Of a stretch of DNA of 64,000 nt, positions 26,901-34,116 are shown one piece after another; the stretch's first letter is position 1; every line of letters begins with the position of its first letter. The position numbers and the translations under genes were made by a program. Under the pieces are notes generated by a model. The model was not told the DNA's origin. It saw nothing but the letters and a program-made list of their open reading frames with translations, and ran no database searches. The stretch is from a bacterium (GTDB taxonomy: Bacteria > Desulfobacterota > Deferrisomatia > Deferrisomatales > Deferrisomataceae). The DNA lies in the NCBI GenBank assembly GCA_027021615.1, contig JALUTY010000017.1:62001-126000 (forward strand), given 5' to 3'.

Positions 26901-26980
26901 CCGAACCACACCAGCGGGGGCAGGCTCAGGGCCAGGAACCAGGCGAGCAGCTTCCAGACCAGGGGGACACGTCGTCTCAT
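23903..26980 (-). CDS. membrane sensor histidine kinase (Cache-HAMP-GAF-PAS-HisKA-HATPase)
   Basis: 1025 residues. An N-terminal helix (about 8-28) and a second near 405-425 enclose a large periplasmic region with a Cache-like segment L-F-D-D-E-G-W-I-I-A-H-P near 285. Then come HAMP (430-480), a coiled coil, GAF (about 530-690), PAS (about 700-810), HisKA with G-V-A-H-E-V-R-N-P and HATPase with G-S-G-L-G-L-S. It has no receiver, so it needs a separate regulator; the NtrC-type protein at 17412-18779 is the likely one. It lies 162 bp upstream of livK on the same strand and probably senses the ligand of the transporter or a related compound. Confidence 0.9.
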   Translation of the reverse strand: MRRRVPLVWKLLAWFLALSLPPLVWFGLDASRRVAQVGRQAVERSTEALDERSRQTLELQAKALADRIAAFLEERIQDARMLATAPKDPRTFGALARGRTGILWRRRRGPDGRVKEVRDRVPLYAEVAWVGPDGRERFRWDHGRPVPTDGLRDVSRPEGTTFGVESYFTACQELAPGEPWVGHVVGRHVGRAEQLAGARTVEEAVDGAEYRGVLRFALAVWRPDGTLEGVVALALDHRHLMEFTQHVLPLSRAEVVFPSYLSGNYAFLFDDEGWIIAHPKFWDIRGLGPDGRWVPPYTEESTPDEIKAGRIPFNLDFAGFVHPNYPLVAREVRAGRAGVTRTYNVAGVDKVMAYAPVRFAYGPYRRYGVFGGVTIGARTEAFHRAAAETATAIASASRHTLRTGFVLAWCLGILVVAASAVLSRAISHPVRIMAHMARRIAGGDLTARVRVTTHDELADLADDLNRMARLLGEKDQTLRRSLEDLRRSRDEARTSADRLAEQLRILNHIQSISEFLGTTFDREAALKVILDTCVQGLGFDRAVLHLVHGPRKDTLQAVALAGFDPTEELRIRQRPLVIGVHDCVATRVVRTGRARFVRDLDDPELTALDRRIAQGAGTTSFVYVPMKIRDRVVGVLAADNARSGRAIPEHLLGPLQIVAGQAARAVERARLFEEAEQARRFVERVLDSLASGVVTLDGEGRVLSVNTYAAQAFGCDPEAVRGRPFETLGAGPEVETWARALAHGAALEPREFTLGREEARREFVWVPSRFGQEGGQRGLILQFRDVTEERMVRRTLERMDRLASLGRLAAGVAHEVRNPLTGVALLLDDLHDRLPDPADRQALRQALGEIERLEGIVQELLEYARVDTAPKRECRIGEIVEGSLFLVEKTARRQGIRVLRGGAAGDARVIAAPEKLKQAVLNLLLNAVQSMPDGGELRVTVDAEGDRVAVEVADTGVGIPPGDQERIFEPFFSLRPGGSGLGLSITHTIVEDHGGTVEVSSAPGEGSVFRLVLPRAGSQPRVVGI

Positions 26981-27012
26981 GGCACCGGGGGGGTCGGGCG
27001 GAGAACGGACCG

Positions 27013-27058
27013 ATAGGCTAGCAGGCTCGAAGGCTGGGAAGCTAGAAGGCTAGGAGGA
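27013..27058. repeat. 8-bp degenerate tandem array
   Basis: Five consecutive 8-base units of the form AGGCTAGC, AGGCTCGA, AGGCTGGG, AAGCTAGA, AGGCTAGG between the sensor kinase and the DUF309 gene. Confidence 0.7.
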
Positions 27059-27130
27059 TCGGCGTCTTTGGTCCCTTGTGTCCCTTACCGGGCCCCCGCC
27101 CCCCAACGCCCAGCCGCCAAAGGCCTGAGA

Positions 27131-27508
27131 TTAGTCGGCCGAACGGGGCGGGCCGCTGAGGCGACGGTCCAGCTCCGCCAGGCCGGTGCGGTCCGGGTCA
27201 AACCGAGGACGGTCCCACTCGTGGTCCAGGGCCTTCTCCACGGCCCGCAGCACGGCGTTCAGGTCCAGGCCGGCGTGCTCCGGGCCCAACGCCTGCCAGT
27301 GGGCCCGGGCCCGCTGGAAACACCGGCCGGCCCCGGTCCGGTTGCCCCGGTCTCGATGGAACAGCGCCGCGGCCAGCAGGGCCCAGCCCTGGAAAAGCTC
27401 CCGCTCGGCCCCCCCGGCCTCGTGGCGCAACGCCTCGAAGATCTCCTGTGCATCCAGGTATCGTCCCTGCTCGAACCGTCGGATCGCTTCCCGAAACCGG
27501 CTGTCCAT
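27131..27508 (-). CDS. DUF309 domain protein
   Basis: 125 residues, all helical in character, matching the DUF309 pattern: F-E-Q-G-R-Y-L-D-A-Q-E-I-F-E-A-L-R, then L-F-Q-G-W-A-L-L-A-A-A-L-F-H and G-N-R-T-G-A. The function of the family is unknown. No clear partner is adjacent; it is transcribed towards the Hsp20 genes' direction but lies beyond them. Confidence 0.75.
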   Translation of the reverse strand: MDSRFREAIRRFEQGRYLDAQEIFEALRHEAGGAERELFQGWALLAAALFHRDRGNRTGAGRCFQRARAHWQALGPEHAGLDLNAVLRAVEKALDHEWDRPRFDPDRTGLAELDRRLSGPPRSAD

Positions 27509-27678
27509 GGTCCACCTCGGAGCGGCCCCGCCGGGCCTGGGATCCCACCGTTCGCGGAAGGTGGGGACAAAAGACTACCACGCCGCTGGGAATCCGCCAG
27601 CCCGGTGCGCCGACGCGAAAGGGAGACCCGAAGGCCTCCCTTTTCTCATCGCCGACGTGGGACAAAGCGCCCGTCCGA

Positions 27679-28077
27679 TCAGGTCTCCACCGGGATCTTC
27701 CGCGGCTTGGCCTCCTCCGCCTTGGGCAGCTCGAGCCGCAGCACCCCGTTTTTGAGGCTGGCCCGGATCTTGTCGGCATCGATGGCCTCGGTGATCCGGA
27801 ACTGCCGGAAGAACGGGGTCAGGGTGAACTCCCGAACCAGCACCCGGCCGGGCGTGTCCCGCTGGACCCTCCCGTCGAGCGTAAGAATGCCCTGCTCCAC
27901 CTGAATCGACAGGCCGTCCTTCTTAACCCCCGGCAGGTCCGCAAGCACCACCAGCTTGTCCTCTTCCTCATAAATGTCCACCAGCGGCACCGCATACCGC
28001 TCGGCCTGGCGAGTCACCTCCTCGGTGGTCGCCTTGGTCGGGGCCGTCTCGGGAACCGTCTTCTCCACTGCGCTCAT
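27679..28077 (-). CDS. Hsp20/alpha-crystallin small heat-shock protein
   Basis: 132 residues with an alpha-crystallin domain (about 35-130): V-D-I-Y-E-E-E-D-K-L-V-V-L-A-D-L-P-G-V, G-I-L-T-L-D-G-R-V, and the closing N-G-V-L-R-L-E-L-P-K. It acts as an ATP-independent holdase. It is a diverged paralogue of the gene 17 bp upstream, and both end in the same K-A-E-E-A-K-P-R-K-I sequence. Confidence 0.92.
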   Translation of the reverse strand: MSAVEKTVPETAPTKATTEEVTRQAERYAVPLVDIYEEEDKLVVLADLPGVKKDGLSIQVEQGILTLDGRVQRDTPGRVLVREFTLTPFFRQFRITEAIDADKIRASLKNGVLRLELPKAEEAKPRKIPVET

Positions 28078-28094
28078 GGCTCACCTCCTCCTCC

Positions 28095-28544
28095 TCAGCC
28101 CACCTCGATCGAGATCTTGCGCGGCTTGGCCTCCTCCGCCTTCGGCAGCACCACCTGGAGGATGCCGTCCGAGTACACCGCCTTCACATTGCCCGCATCC
28201 ACATCGGCCGGCAGCTCCACGGTACGCACAAACCGACCCGCGGCGCGCTCGTTCCGGTGGAACGCCTCGGGCTTCACTCCCCCGGGCGCCTTCTTCTCGC
28301 CCGACAGGGTCACCAGGTTATCCTTCACGGTCACGTCCAGGGTCTCCGGATCGACGCCAGGAGCCAGGGCCTCGACAATGAACTGATCGTTCTGCTCGGC
28401 CACGTTCACCCGGGGGTACCGCCGGGCCGACACCCCGGGCATGAACTCCAGGGCCCAGCCCCGCGACGGGAGCACCCCCTCGAAGATCCGGTCCATCTCC
28501 TGACGCAGCCTCTCCAACTCACGGAAAGGATCCCACACCACCAT
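28095..28544 (-). CDS. Hsp20/alpha-crystallin small heat-shock protein
   Basis: 149 residues with the typical N-terminus V-V-W-D-P-F-R-E-L-E-R-L and an alpha-crystallin domain (about 45-145; N-L-V-T-L-S-G-E-K and D-G-I-L-Q-V-V-L-P-K). The start at 28544 is fixed by AAAGGAGG 8 bases upstream. It is the first gene of a two-gene chaperone operon. No CIRCE or ROSE-like element was recognised upstream. Confidence 0.93.
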   Translation of the reverse strand: MVVWDPFRELERLRQEMDRIFEGVLPSRGWALEFMPGVSARRYPRVNVAEQNDQFIVEALAPGVDPETLDVTVKDNLVTLSGEKKAPGGVKPEAFHRNERAAGRFVRTVELPADVDAGNVKAVYSDGILQVVLPKAEEAKPRKISIEVG

Positions 28545-29067
28545 CTCGCACCTCCTTTGGCAGTAACTTCGGTCGTTGGTCGTCGGTCGAAAGCTCGCCT
28601 CGACATCGGAGCCGGGAGGCAAGGGGCCTGGTGAAGTGCCGGGCGTGGCTCCTACAGTCGCTGCATCCGGTGCTCAACCGATGCTCGCCTCCCCCCAGAA
28701 CCCTGAAAACGTTCGCGCTGATCGATCCGCCACTGAACCTTTGCAACCCGGGCTGAGCGCCGGATGCAGCGTGAGCCGGATACTGCACTCACGCGCGGCC
28801 GGAACCCGGCCCCTTGTCCCCTCGCGGCAATGGCCCCGGACCAACGCAAGTTACCCTTCCCCGTTGTAGGCCCCCCAGGGCCGATGGGGGCTTCCCAGCA
28901 ACTTCGGTCGTTGGTCGTCGGTCTGGGGCCTTCGGCCCGCTGGTGCGAAGAGCTCCTCGCTTCCCGCGTGCGGCGGCAACCTAAGTCCGATGCCCGCGGT
29001 TGGCAAGCCCCCCTACGGATGAGAGAATGGGGCCCCTTTGTTTCCCTGTCCGAGAAAGGTGTGCGTT
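28545..29067. repeat. gap filled with several repeat families
   Basis: No gene is supported here. In order: a 7-bp array with the lead CAGTAACTTC and GGTCGTT units (28561-28592), a full family-B element (28615-28821), a family-D block beginning GGCCCCGGACCAACGCAAG (28832-28895) and a second GGTCGTT array (28897-28925). Confidence 0.6.
28615..28821. repeat. family-B inverted-repeat element
   Basis: About 207 bp bounded by arms GAGGCAAGGGGCC and GGCCCCTTGTCCCCTC, which pair with one another. The interior shares GCCGGGCGTGGCTCCT and GCGCCGGATGCAGCG with the copy at 61669-61876. No gene inside. Confidence 0.6.
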
Positions 29068-30201
29068 TTGTCCCCTGCCGTACCGTACCAGTACGTGAAC
29101 GACTCCCGGCACGCCGGGCCGGCCCTGGAGGCCCTGGCCGCGGCCGACCGGATCGCCTTCGACCTGGAGGCCGACAGCCTCCACAGCTACCGGGAGAAAG
29201 TGTGCCTGGTGCAGGCCTCCACCGCCGGCGGCAACTGGATCCTGGACCCTTTGACCGACGACGCCTGGTTCGAGGCCTTCGCGGGCGTCCTTGAGAACCC
29301 AGCCGTGGAGAAGGTGGCCCACGGCGCGGACTACGACATCCGCCTCCTCAAGAAGGACCGTGGGGTGGCCGTACACAACGTGTTCGACACCATGATTGCG
29401 GCCCAGTTCACCGGCCGGACCCGGTTCGGGCTGGCGGCCCTGCTGGAGGAGTTCTTCGGCGTGCGCCTCGAAAAGCGCCACCAAAGGGCCGACTGGTCCC
29501 ACCGCCCCCTGTCCCCGGATCTCCTTGCCTATGCGGCCCTGGACACGGCATACCTGTTGCCCCTCAGGGAGCGCCTGGCGGAGGAGCTGGGGACACTGGG
29601 CCGATCCAGATGGGTGGCCGAGGAGTGTCGCCTGCTGGAACGCGCGGAACCGGCCCAGGACAACGGGCCGTCCGTGTGGAAGGTTAAAGGCGCAAGCCGG
29701 CTTGCACCCCGGGAGCTCGCGGTGCTGGAACGGCTCCTGATCCTGAGGGATCGGCACGCCCGGGAGTGGAACCGGCCAGCGTTCAAGGTACTGTCCACCC
29801 AGACCCTGCTCGGTTGGGCCCAGGAGCCCCCCCGGTCCCGGGCGGCCGTGCTGCGCACCGCTGGGGTCGGAAGGTCCCTGCTGGCCCGGATCGCCGACGA
29901 GGTGGTGGCCGCCGTGGACGAGGCCCTCTCCGCCCCCCCGGACACCTGGCCCCAGAAGGAGTCCCGCCCGTTCGTCCCACTGACCGAGGAGCAGGAAGGC
30001 CGGTTGAAGCGGCTGCGCCGCATGCGGTCCCGCGTGGCCAGGGAGCTCCGGCTGGATTCGGGTCTGTTGATCAACTCGGCCACCCTCGAGCGCCTTGTCC
30101 GGGTCGAGCCACGGCAGTGGGACGTCTGGATGAAGAATCACCTAAAAGCGTGGCAGGAAGAGGTCCTCGGCGACGAGATCCGGGCCGCCTTAAGACCCTA
30201 G
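29068..30201 (+). CDS. rnd: ribonuclease D (DEDDy exonuclease with HRDC domains)
   Basis: About 377 residues. The catalytic residues of a DEDDy 3'-5' exonuclease are present: F-D-L-E-A-D-S (D and E), H-G-A-D-Y-D-I, and Y-A-A-L-D-T-A-Y. HRDC-like regions follow at about 200-280 and 290-365. The enzyme trims structured RNA 3' ends such as tRNA precursors. The start is uncertain: TTG at 29068 with AGAAAGG 8 bases upstream is preferred, while GTG at 29059 is possible. Confidence 0.9.
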   Translation: MSPAVPYQYVNDSRHAGPALEALAAADRIAFDLEADSLHSYREKVCLVQASTAGGNWILDPLTDDAWFEAFAGVLENPAVEKVAHGADYDIRLLKKDRGVAVHNVFDTMIAAQFTGRTRFGLAALLEEFFGVRLEKRHQRADWSHRPLSPDLLAYAALDTAYLLPLRERLAEELGTLGRSRWVAEECRLLERAEPAQDNGPSVWKVKGASRLAPRELAVLERLLILRDRHAREWNRPAFKVLSTQTLLGWAQEPPRSRAAVLRTAGVGRSLLARIADEVVAAVDEALSAPPDTWPQKESRPFVPLTEEQEGRLKRLRRMRSRVARELRLDSGLLINSATLERLVRVEPRQWDVWMKNHLKAWQEEVLGDEIRAALRP

Positions 30202-30275
30202 CGCGCAAGCGCGAGGTGGTGACGCGGCGCCAGGACAGCAGAGGTCTTAGCCTCCTAGCCTCCCAGCGGAGAAGG

Positions 30276-30303
30276 TTGACACGCCCCGCAGCCGCGGTAG
30301 CGT
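30276..30303 (+). promoter_or_regulatory. weak sigma70-type promoter before the ABM gene
   Basis: TTGACA (30276-30281) is followed after 16 bp by TAGCGT (30298-30303), a poor -10 box, 47 bases before the start codon. An 8-bp array remnant lies just upstream (30244-30268). Confidence 0.35.
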
Positions 30304-30349
30304 CGAGGGAAGGGACGGCACAGTTTTCCCCCGACGAAAGGAGGCGGCG

Positions 30350-30634
30350 ATGATCCGGGTTCTGATCGAACGCAGGGTGGCCGACGGGATGCTCGAGTCC
30401 TACCAACTGGCCCTGCGGACCATGCGGGCCCACGCGGTGCAACACGATGGGTACATCTCGGGGGAGACGCTTCGAGACATTACGGACCCCGAGCACTTCC
30501 TGGTGATCTCCACCTGGACCGACCGGACCGCCTGGGAGCGCTGGACCGCGTCCGAGACCCGGCACCGGATCATGGCCAAGATCGCCCCCATGCTGGAGGC
30601 GCCCGAGCGGATCACCGTGTGGGAGCCGGTTTGA
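30350..30634 (+). CDS. ABM-domain (antibiotic biosynthesis monooxygenase-like) protein
   Basis: 94 residues with the dimeric alpha/beta-barrel pattern of ABM proteins: I-R-V-L-I-E-R-R-V start, H-D-G-Y-I-S-G-E-T-L, and F-L-V-I-S-T-W-T-D-R-T-A-W-E-R-W. Such small proteins act on quinones or haem or have unknown roles. GAAAGGAGG precedes the start. Its 3' end overlaps the convergent selenoprotein gene by 23 bp. Confidence 0.78.
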   Translation: MIRVLIERRVADGMLESYQLALRTMRAHAVQHDGYISGETLRDITDPEHFLVISTWTDRTAWERWTASETRHRIMAKIAPMLEAPERITVWEPV

Positions 30635-31457
30635 CCCCTCCCCTCCCGAACCGCCAGGCCTCCCAGTCCGGATCGGCGTAGCGCTCACGCCGCCACCGTA
30701 GGCCCGCGTCCTCTATGGTGCCGGGCTCCCGGGCCGAGAACAGCACCGTAAACGCCCGCCGCAGCACCTCGAGGTGCTGGGCTCGGTTCCCGGGCTCACC
30801 CAGGGCGTGCCCGAACGGGAAGCGCACAAACAACGCCCGGGGCGGCGGGGTCTTCTCCGTGATCTCCCGCACCACCGAAAGGGCCACCGTGGCCACCCCC
30901 GCCGCCTCCACCGCTCTCGCCGCCAGCCCCACGGACCGGTTGCAGATACCTCAAGCCGGCACGAGCAAGGCGTAGTCCACGTGGGCACCGGCGAGCCGCC
31001 GGGCCACCTCCGGGGCCGAGCGCCGCCGCAGGGTCTCGACGTGGGCCCCGTCGATGTGCCCCATGAACGAGTAGCCCACCCCGTGGAGCCGGCCCACCAC
31101 CCCCGCGGCCACGGCCTCGCGCAGGCGCCCAGCCGGGAACACCAGGTTCAGGTCCCTCTCGGCGTCGGCGTGGTCGTAGTAGTCGTGGGTGATGATCAGA
31201 TCCGTGGGGGCCGCGTTCATCGGGACCTCCCGGAACGACGGGTCCCCGCCCGGGTCAACCATGTCGAAGGGGGCCTGGGTACGCAGATGAACCCCGCCGG
31301 TGGTCACAACGGCGAGGGTCGCCTCGGCCAACGGCTTGGTCACAGGGGTCCAGGGGATCGGCTCGGTGTCGGCGGCGAGACCCCGTGCCCACCTGGCGGC
31401 GAGCCCCGGGAACCGGGTGAACACCTTGGCCACCATCCGGTCCTTCCAACCGCCCAT
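30612..31457 (-). CDS. GrdB-family selenoprotein with in-frame TGA
   Basis: 281 residues if the TGA at 30951-30953 is read as selenocysteine (residue 169); otherwise it would be split into pieces of 168 and about 112 residues. Both pieces are in the same frame and both match the glycine/sarcosine/betaine reductase selenoprotein B-like family: I-P-W-T-P-V-T-K-P-L, H-D-Y-Y-D-H-A-D-A-E-R-D-L-N, Y-S-F-M-G-H-I, then L-L-V-P-A-U-G-I-C-N-R-S-V-G-L (U-x-x-C), A-A-R-A-V-E-A-A-G-V. A hairpin suited as a bacterial SECIS lies 11 bases downstream of the TGA. AGAGGAG precedes the ATG. Small members of this family outside the glycine reductase complex have no known substrate. Confidence 0.85.
30923..30939 (-). 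promoter_or_regulatory. candidate bacterial SECIS hairpin
   Basis: On the coding strand CCGGTCCGTGGGGCTGG folds into a 7-bp stem (CCGGTCC with GGGCTGG, two G-U pairs) and a GUG loop. The loop lies about 20 nucleotides after the TGA, within the spacing SelB normally requires, and contains the expected G and U. Confidence 0.6.
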
Positions 31458-31850
31458 GGGACGACTCCTCTTGCGATCGGTGACAAGTGGCGAGTGACGG
31501 GGAAACAGCCGGCCGCCTTGCCGCCCTGCAACGATTCACGGCCGCTTATCGGTGACGGGTGAGATGCGGGAGGAACCGATCTCGTTGCAAGTCTACCGGC
31601 ATCCCTGGCCCGCGCCAGCCTGGCCCCGGGACCCCGTTCCTTCCCCCACACTGACCGGTTTGGGCCCGTCGGCGTCGAGCACGGGGGGCGTGCCCCCAAC
31701 CAATCCCCCTCGCCCCACCTTTCCCACCTTCACGCAGGAGTTTTCCATCTCTACACAAGATATTTACTTGACGAAGGCGCTTGCATTCTTGAGCTGGATA
31801 ATATAGATTTTGAACATCATTTCCCCTGTTTTCACACATACGGTGCACCA
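31458..31850. other. gap with 7-bp-type repeat and AT-rich leader of the sulfur cluster
   Basis: Positions 31478-31498 carry a 7-bp-period sequence (GTGACAA, GTGGCGA, GTGACGG), repeated in part at 31552-31560. From 31741 to 31850 the DNA becomes unusually AT-rich for this genome, with ATAATATAGAT near 31797. This is where the promoter of DUF2061-cysH-cysD should lie, but no single -35/-10 pair is convincing. Confidence 0.4.
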
Positions 31851-32075
31851 ATGGACAGCCCCCGACGAAGTCTGGCCAAAGCTCTTTCGTGGCGCCTGGT
31901 TGCCACGGTGGTCACCACGACCATCGTATACGCCGCCACCGGCGAGGCCGAGTTCGCCGCAACCATCGGGATCGCCGACACCGTGGTGAAGTTCGGAGCC
32001 TACTTCCTGCACGAACGCCTGTGGAACCGGATCTCGTTCGGCCGGGTGCGCCAGGAGCCCGAGTACTACATCTGA
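31851..32075 (+). CDS. DUF2061 membrane protein
   Basis: 74 residues with two hydrophobic helices (about 15-30 and 35-52) and the family segments K-A-L-S-W-R, I-A-D-T-V-V-K-F and H-E-R-L-W-N-R-I. DUF2061 proteins are often encoded next to sulfate-assimilation genes, and here it directly precedes cysH (19-bp gap). Its role is unknown. Confidence 0.85.
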   Translation: MDSPRRSLAKALSWRLVATVVTTTIVYAATGEAEFAATIGIADTVVKFGAYFLHERLWNRISFGRVRQEPEYYI

Positions 32076-32094
32076 GAACCCTAAGGAGGCCCCC

Positions 32095-32826
32095 ATGAGC
32101 CGATCGTTCCCTCCTCCCCCCGTTCTGCCCCCCGGCACGCCGGCCGAGACGATCCTGCGGATCGGCCTCGAGCGGGCCGGAGGCCCCGTGGCCCTGGCCT
32201 GCTCCTTCAGCCTAGAGGACGTGGTGGTGCTCCACATGCTCACCTCGCTCACGGCCCGTCCCCTGGTGTTTGCCCTGGATACCGGCCGGCTGCCCGAGGA
32301 GACGTACGAGATCGCCGAGACCGTGCGGGCCCGTTACGGGGTGGCTGTGCGCTGGTACTTCCCGGATCGAGAGGCCGTGGAGCGGCTCGAGACCGACAAG
32401 GGCCTGTTCAGCTTCCGCGACAGCGTGGAGGACCGGCGCGAGTGCTGCCGCATCCGCAAAGTAGAGCCGTTGGGCCGGGCCCTGGCCGGGCTGGCCGGCT
32501 GGATCACCGGTCTCCGCCGGGAGCAGAGCGTGACCCGCACGGCCGTGGCGCCGATTGAGGAAGACCGGGCCCACGGCGGCATCTGGAAGATCAACCCCCT
32601 GGCGGAGTGGACCTGGGAGCAGGTGGAGGCCTATGCAAAGGACCACGGGGTGCCCGTGCACAAGCTCCACCGGGCCGGGTACCCCTCCATCGGATGCGCG
32701 CCGTGTACCCGGGCGGTCCGGCCCGGCGAGCACCCTCGGGCCGGGCGCTGGTGGTGGGAGGACCCGAAGAACAAGGAGTGCGGCCTGCACGTGGCCCCAG
32801 AACCGGCCCGGCCGGAACCGACCTAA
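32095..32826 (+). CDS. cysH: assimilatory APS reductase (CysH type with [4Fe-4S])
   Basis: 243 residues. Substrate-loop motif S-F-S-L-E-D-V near residue 40, the catalytic E-C-G-L-H near the end, and both cysteine pairs (C-C-R-I-R-K and C-A-P-C) of the iron-sulfur form that reduces adenosine 5'-phosphosulfate. Enzymes that need PAPS lack these pairs, so APS is the expected substrate; this fits the absence of a CysC kinase domain in the neighbouring CysN. AAGGAGG precedes the start. The product sulfite goes to a sulfite reductase. Confidence 0.93.
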   Translation: MSRSFPPPPVLPPGTPAETILRIGLERAGGPVALACSFSLEDVVVLHMLTSLTARPLVFALDTGRLPEETYEIAETVRARYGVAVRWYFPDREAVERLETDKGLFSFRDSVEDRRECCRIRKVEPLGRALAGLAGWITGLRREQSVTRTAVAPIEEDRAHGGIWKINPLAEWTWEQVEAYAKDHGVPVHKLHRAGYPSIGCAPCTRAVRPGEHPRAGRWWWEDPKNKECGLHVAPEPARPEPT

Positions 32827-32836
32827 CGAGGCGACC

Positions 32837-33640
32837 ATGAGAGATCCCCTGACCGAACTGGAGAACCAGAGCATTTACATCTTCCGAGAGGCCTACCGGA
32901 AGTTCGAGAGCCTGGCCATGCTCTACTCCGTGGGCAAGGACTCCACGGTGATGGCCCACCTGGCCCGGAAGGCGTTTTTCGGCCGCATCCCGTTCCCACT
33001 GGTGCACATCGACACCACCTTCAAGTACCCCGAGATGATCGAGTTCCGGGATCGGATGGTAAGGCAGTGGGGTGCCGAGCTGATCGTGGGCAGAAACGAG
33101 GAGGCCCTGGCCGCCGGCATGAGCCCCGACCGGGGCCGGCTGGTCTGCTGCGAGGCCCTCAAGACCCAGGCCCTGTCCCAGACTCTCGCGGCCCACGGGT
33201 TCCAAGGGCTGTTCCTGGGCATCCGGCGCGATGAGGAGGGCAGCCGGGCGAAGGAGCGGGTGTTCTCGCCCCGCGACGAGAACTTCGAGTGGGCCTACAA
33301 GGACCAGCCCCCCGAGCTGTGGGACCAGTTCAACACCGACTTCGACCCGGGCACCCACGTGCGGATCCACCCCCTGCTGGGGTGGACCGAGATCGACATC
33401 TGGCGCTACATCGAGCGGGAGGGGGTGGAGATCTGCCCCTTGTACTTCGCTCGGGACGGCAAGCGGTTCCGGTCCTTGGGGTGCATGCCGTGCACCGGGG
33501 CGTTCCCCTCCAATGCCTCCACCGTGGCCGAGATCATCGAGGAGCTCCAGGCCACCAAGACCCCCGAGCGGGCCGGCCGGGCCCAGGACCAGGAGAACGC
33601 CTACGCCATGCAGAAGCTCCGCGCCCGGGGTTACATGTGA
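32837..33640 (+). CDS. cysD: sulfate adenylyltransferase small subunit
   Basis: 267 residues of the ATP pyrophosphatase fold: Y-S-V-G-K-D-S-T-V near residue 30, I-D-T-T-F-K-Y-P-E, and S-L-G-C-M-P-C-T-G near the C-terminus. Together with CysN it makes APS from sulfate and ATP. It lies 10 bp after cysH. The usual tight cysDN pairing is broken by a 476-bp gap full of repeats. Confidence 0.95.
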   Translation: MRDPLTELENQSIYIFREAYRKFESLAMLYSVGKDSTVMAHLARKAFFGRIPFPLVHIDTTFKYPEMIEFRDRMVRQWGAELIVGRNEEALAAGMSPDRGRLVCCEALKTQALSQTLAAHGFQGLFLGIRRDEEGSRAKERVFSPRDENFEWAYKDQPPELWDQFNTDFDPGTHVRIHPLLGWTEIDIWRYIEREGVEICPLYFARDGKRFRSLGCMPCTGAFPSNASTVAEIIEELQATKTPERAGRAQDQENAYAMQKLRARGYM

Positions 33641-34116
33641 GACAGAGTTCAGCTCCAGTAGACCGCGAGGCGGCCCGTTTGCGAGGAAACAACTCGAACC
33701 GATCCCTGCACAGTTTCGGCAGTGGGGCATGGGGTCTGCTTCCGGCCGCGTGCGAAGCCGGCCATGAGATTCGCCGCGCAGGCACGGGGCACCAACGGTG
33801 GTTTTATGGCAGTCCGGCCGGGGACCGAACGATTTCACGGTGCAAGCGCTGGAGGCGCTGCGCGGCGAGCCAAGGAGCCGCACGCGGCGCTCCAGCAGAC
33901 CCCATGCCCCCGAGACCGTGAAGTGACGCCAAAGAGGCGGGGCCATGCTTGGAAACACTCTGGAATCAAGTAGGTTTTCATGCGTCCTAGCGTCCTAGCC
34001 TCCCAGCGTCCTAGCGGAAATTACTTGGAAGAGTTCAGTGGACAGAAATCAGGGAGAGCGGGGAGCTGCCAGCCTTCCAGCTTTCTAGCTTTCCACCGCC
34101 CCAGAGGGGGTTCCCG
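33641..34116. repeat. repeat-filled gap splitting cysD from cysN
   Basis: No gene. It holds a family-B element (33724-33910), an 8-bp array (33979-34018: CCTAGCGT, CCTAGCCT, CCCAGCGT, CCTAGCGG), a 7-bp-type GAGTTCAGTGGACAG block (34029-34050) and a second 8-bp array (34071-34096). Confidence 0.7.
33724..33910. repeat. family-B inverted-repeat element with perfect 17-bp arms
   Basis: 187 bp bounded by GGGGCATGGGGTCTGCT and its exact complement. Much of the interior matches the element at 42974-43167 in the opposite orientation, including GATTCGCCGCGCAGGCACGG. No gene is inside, although fragments of open frame are shared between copies because the DNA is conserved. Confidence 0.75.

Noticed and set aside
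30612-30932. Separate protein starting at an ATG downstream of the TGA
   Set aside because: The segment is in phase with the upstream half, both halves match one family, and no ribosome binding site precedes the internal ATG.
31552-31806. 84-codon open frame upstream of the DUF2061 gene
   Set aside because: It is proline-rich, has no recognisable domain and runs through the AT-rich presumptive promoter region.
33722-33973. Small protein encoded inside family-B elements (shared peptide R-F-A-A-Q-A-R-G-T)
   Set aside because: The shared peptide reflects conserved DNA between two copies. Other copies lack the frame, and there is no ribosome binding site or consistent start and stop.
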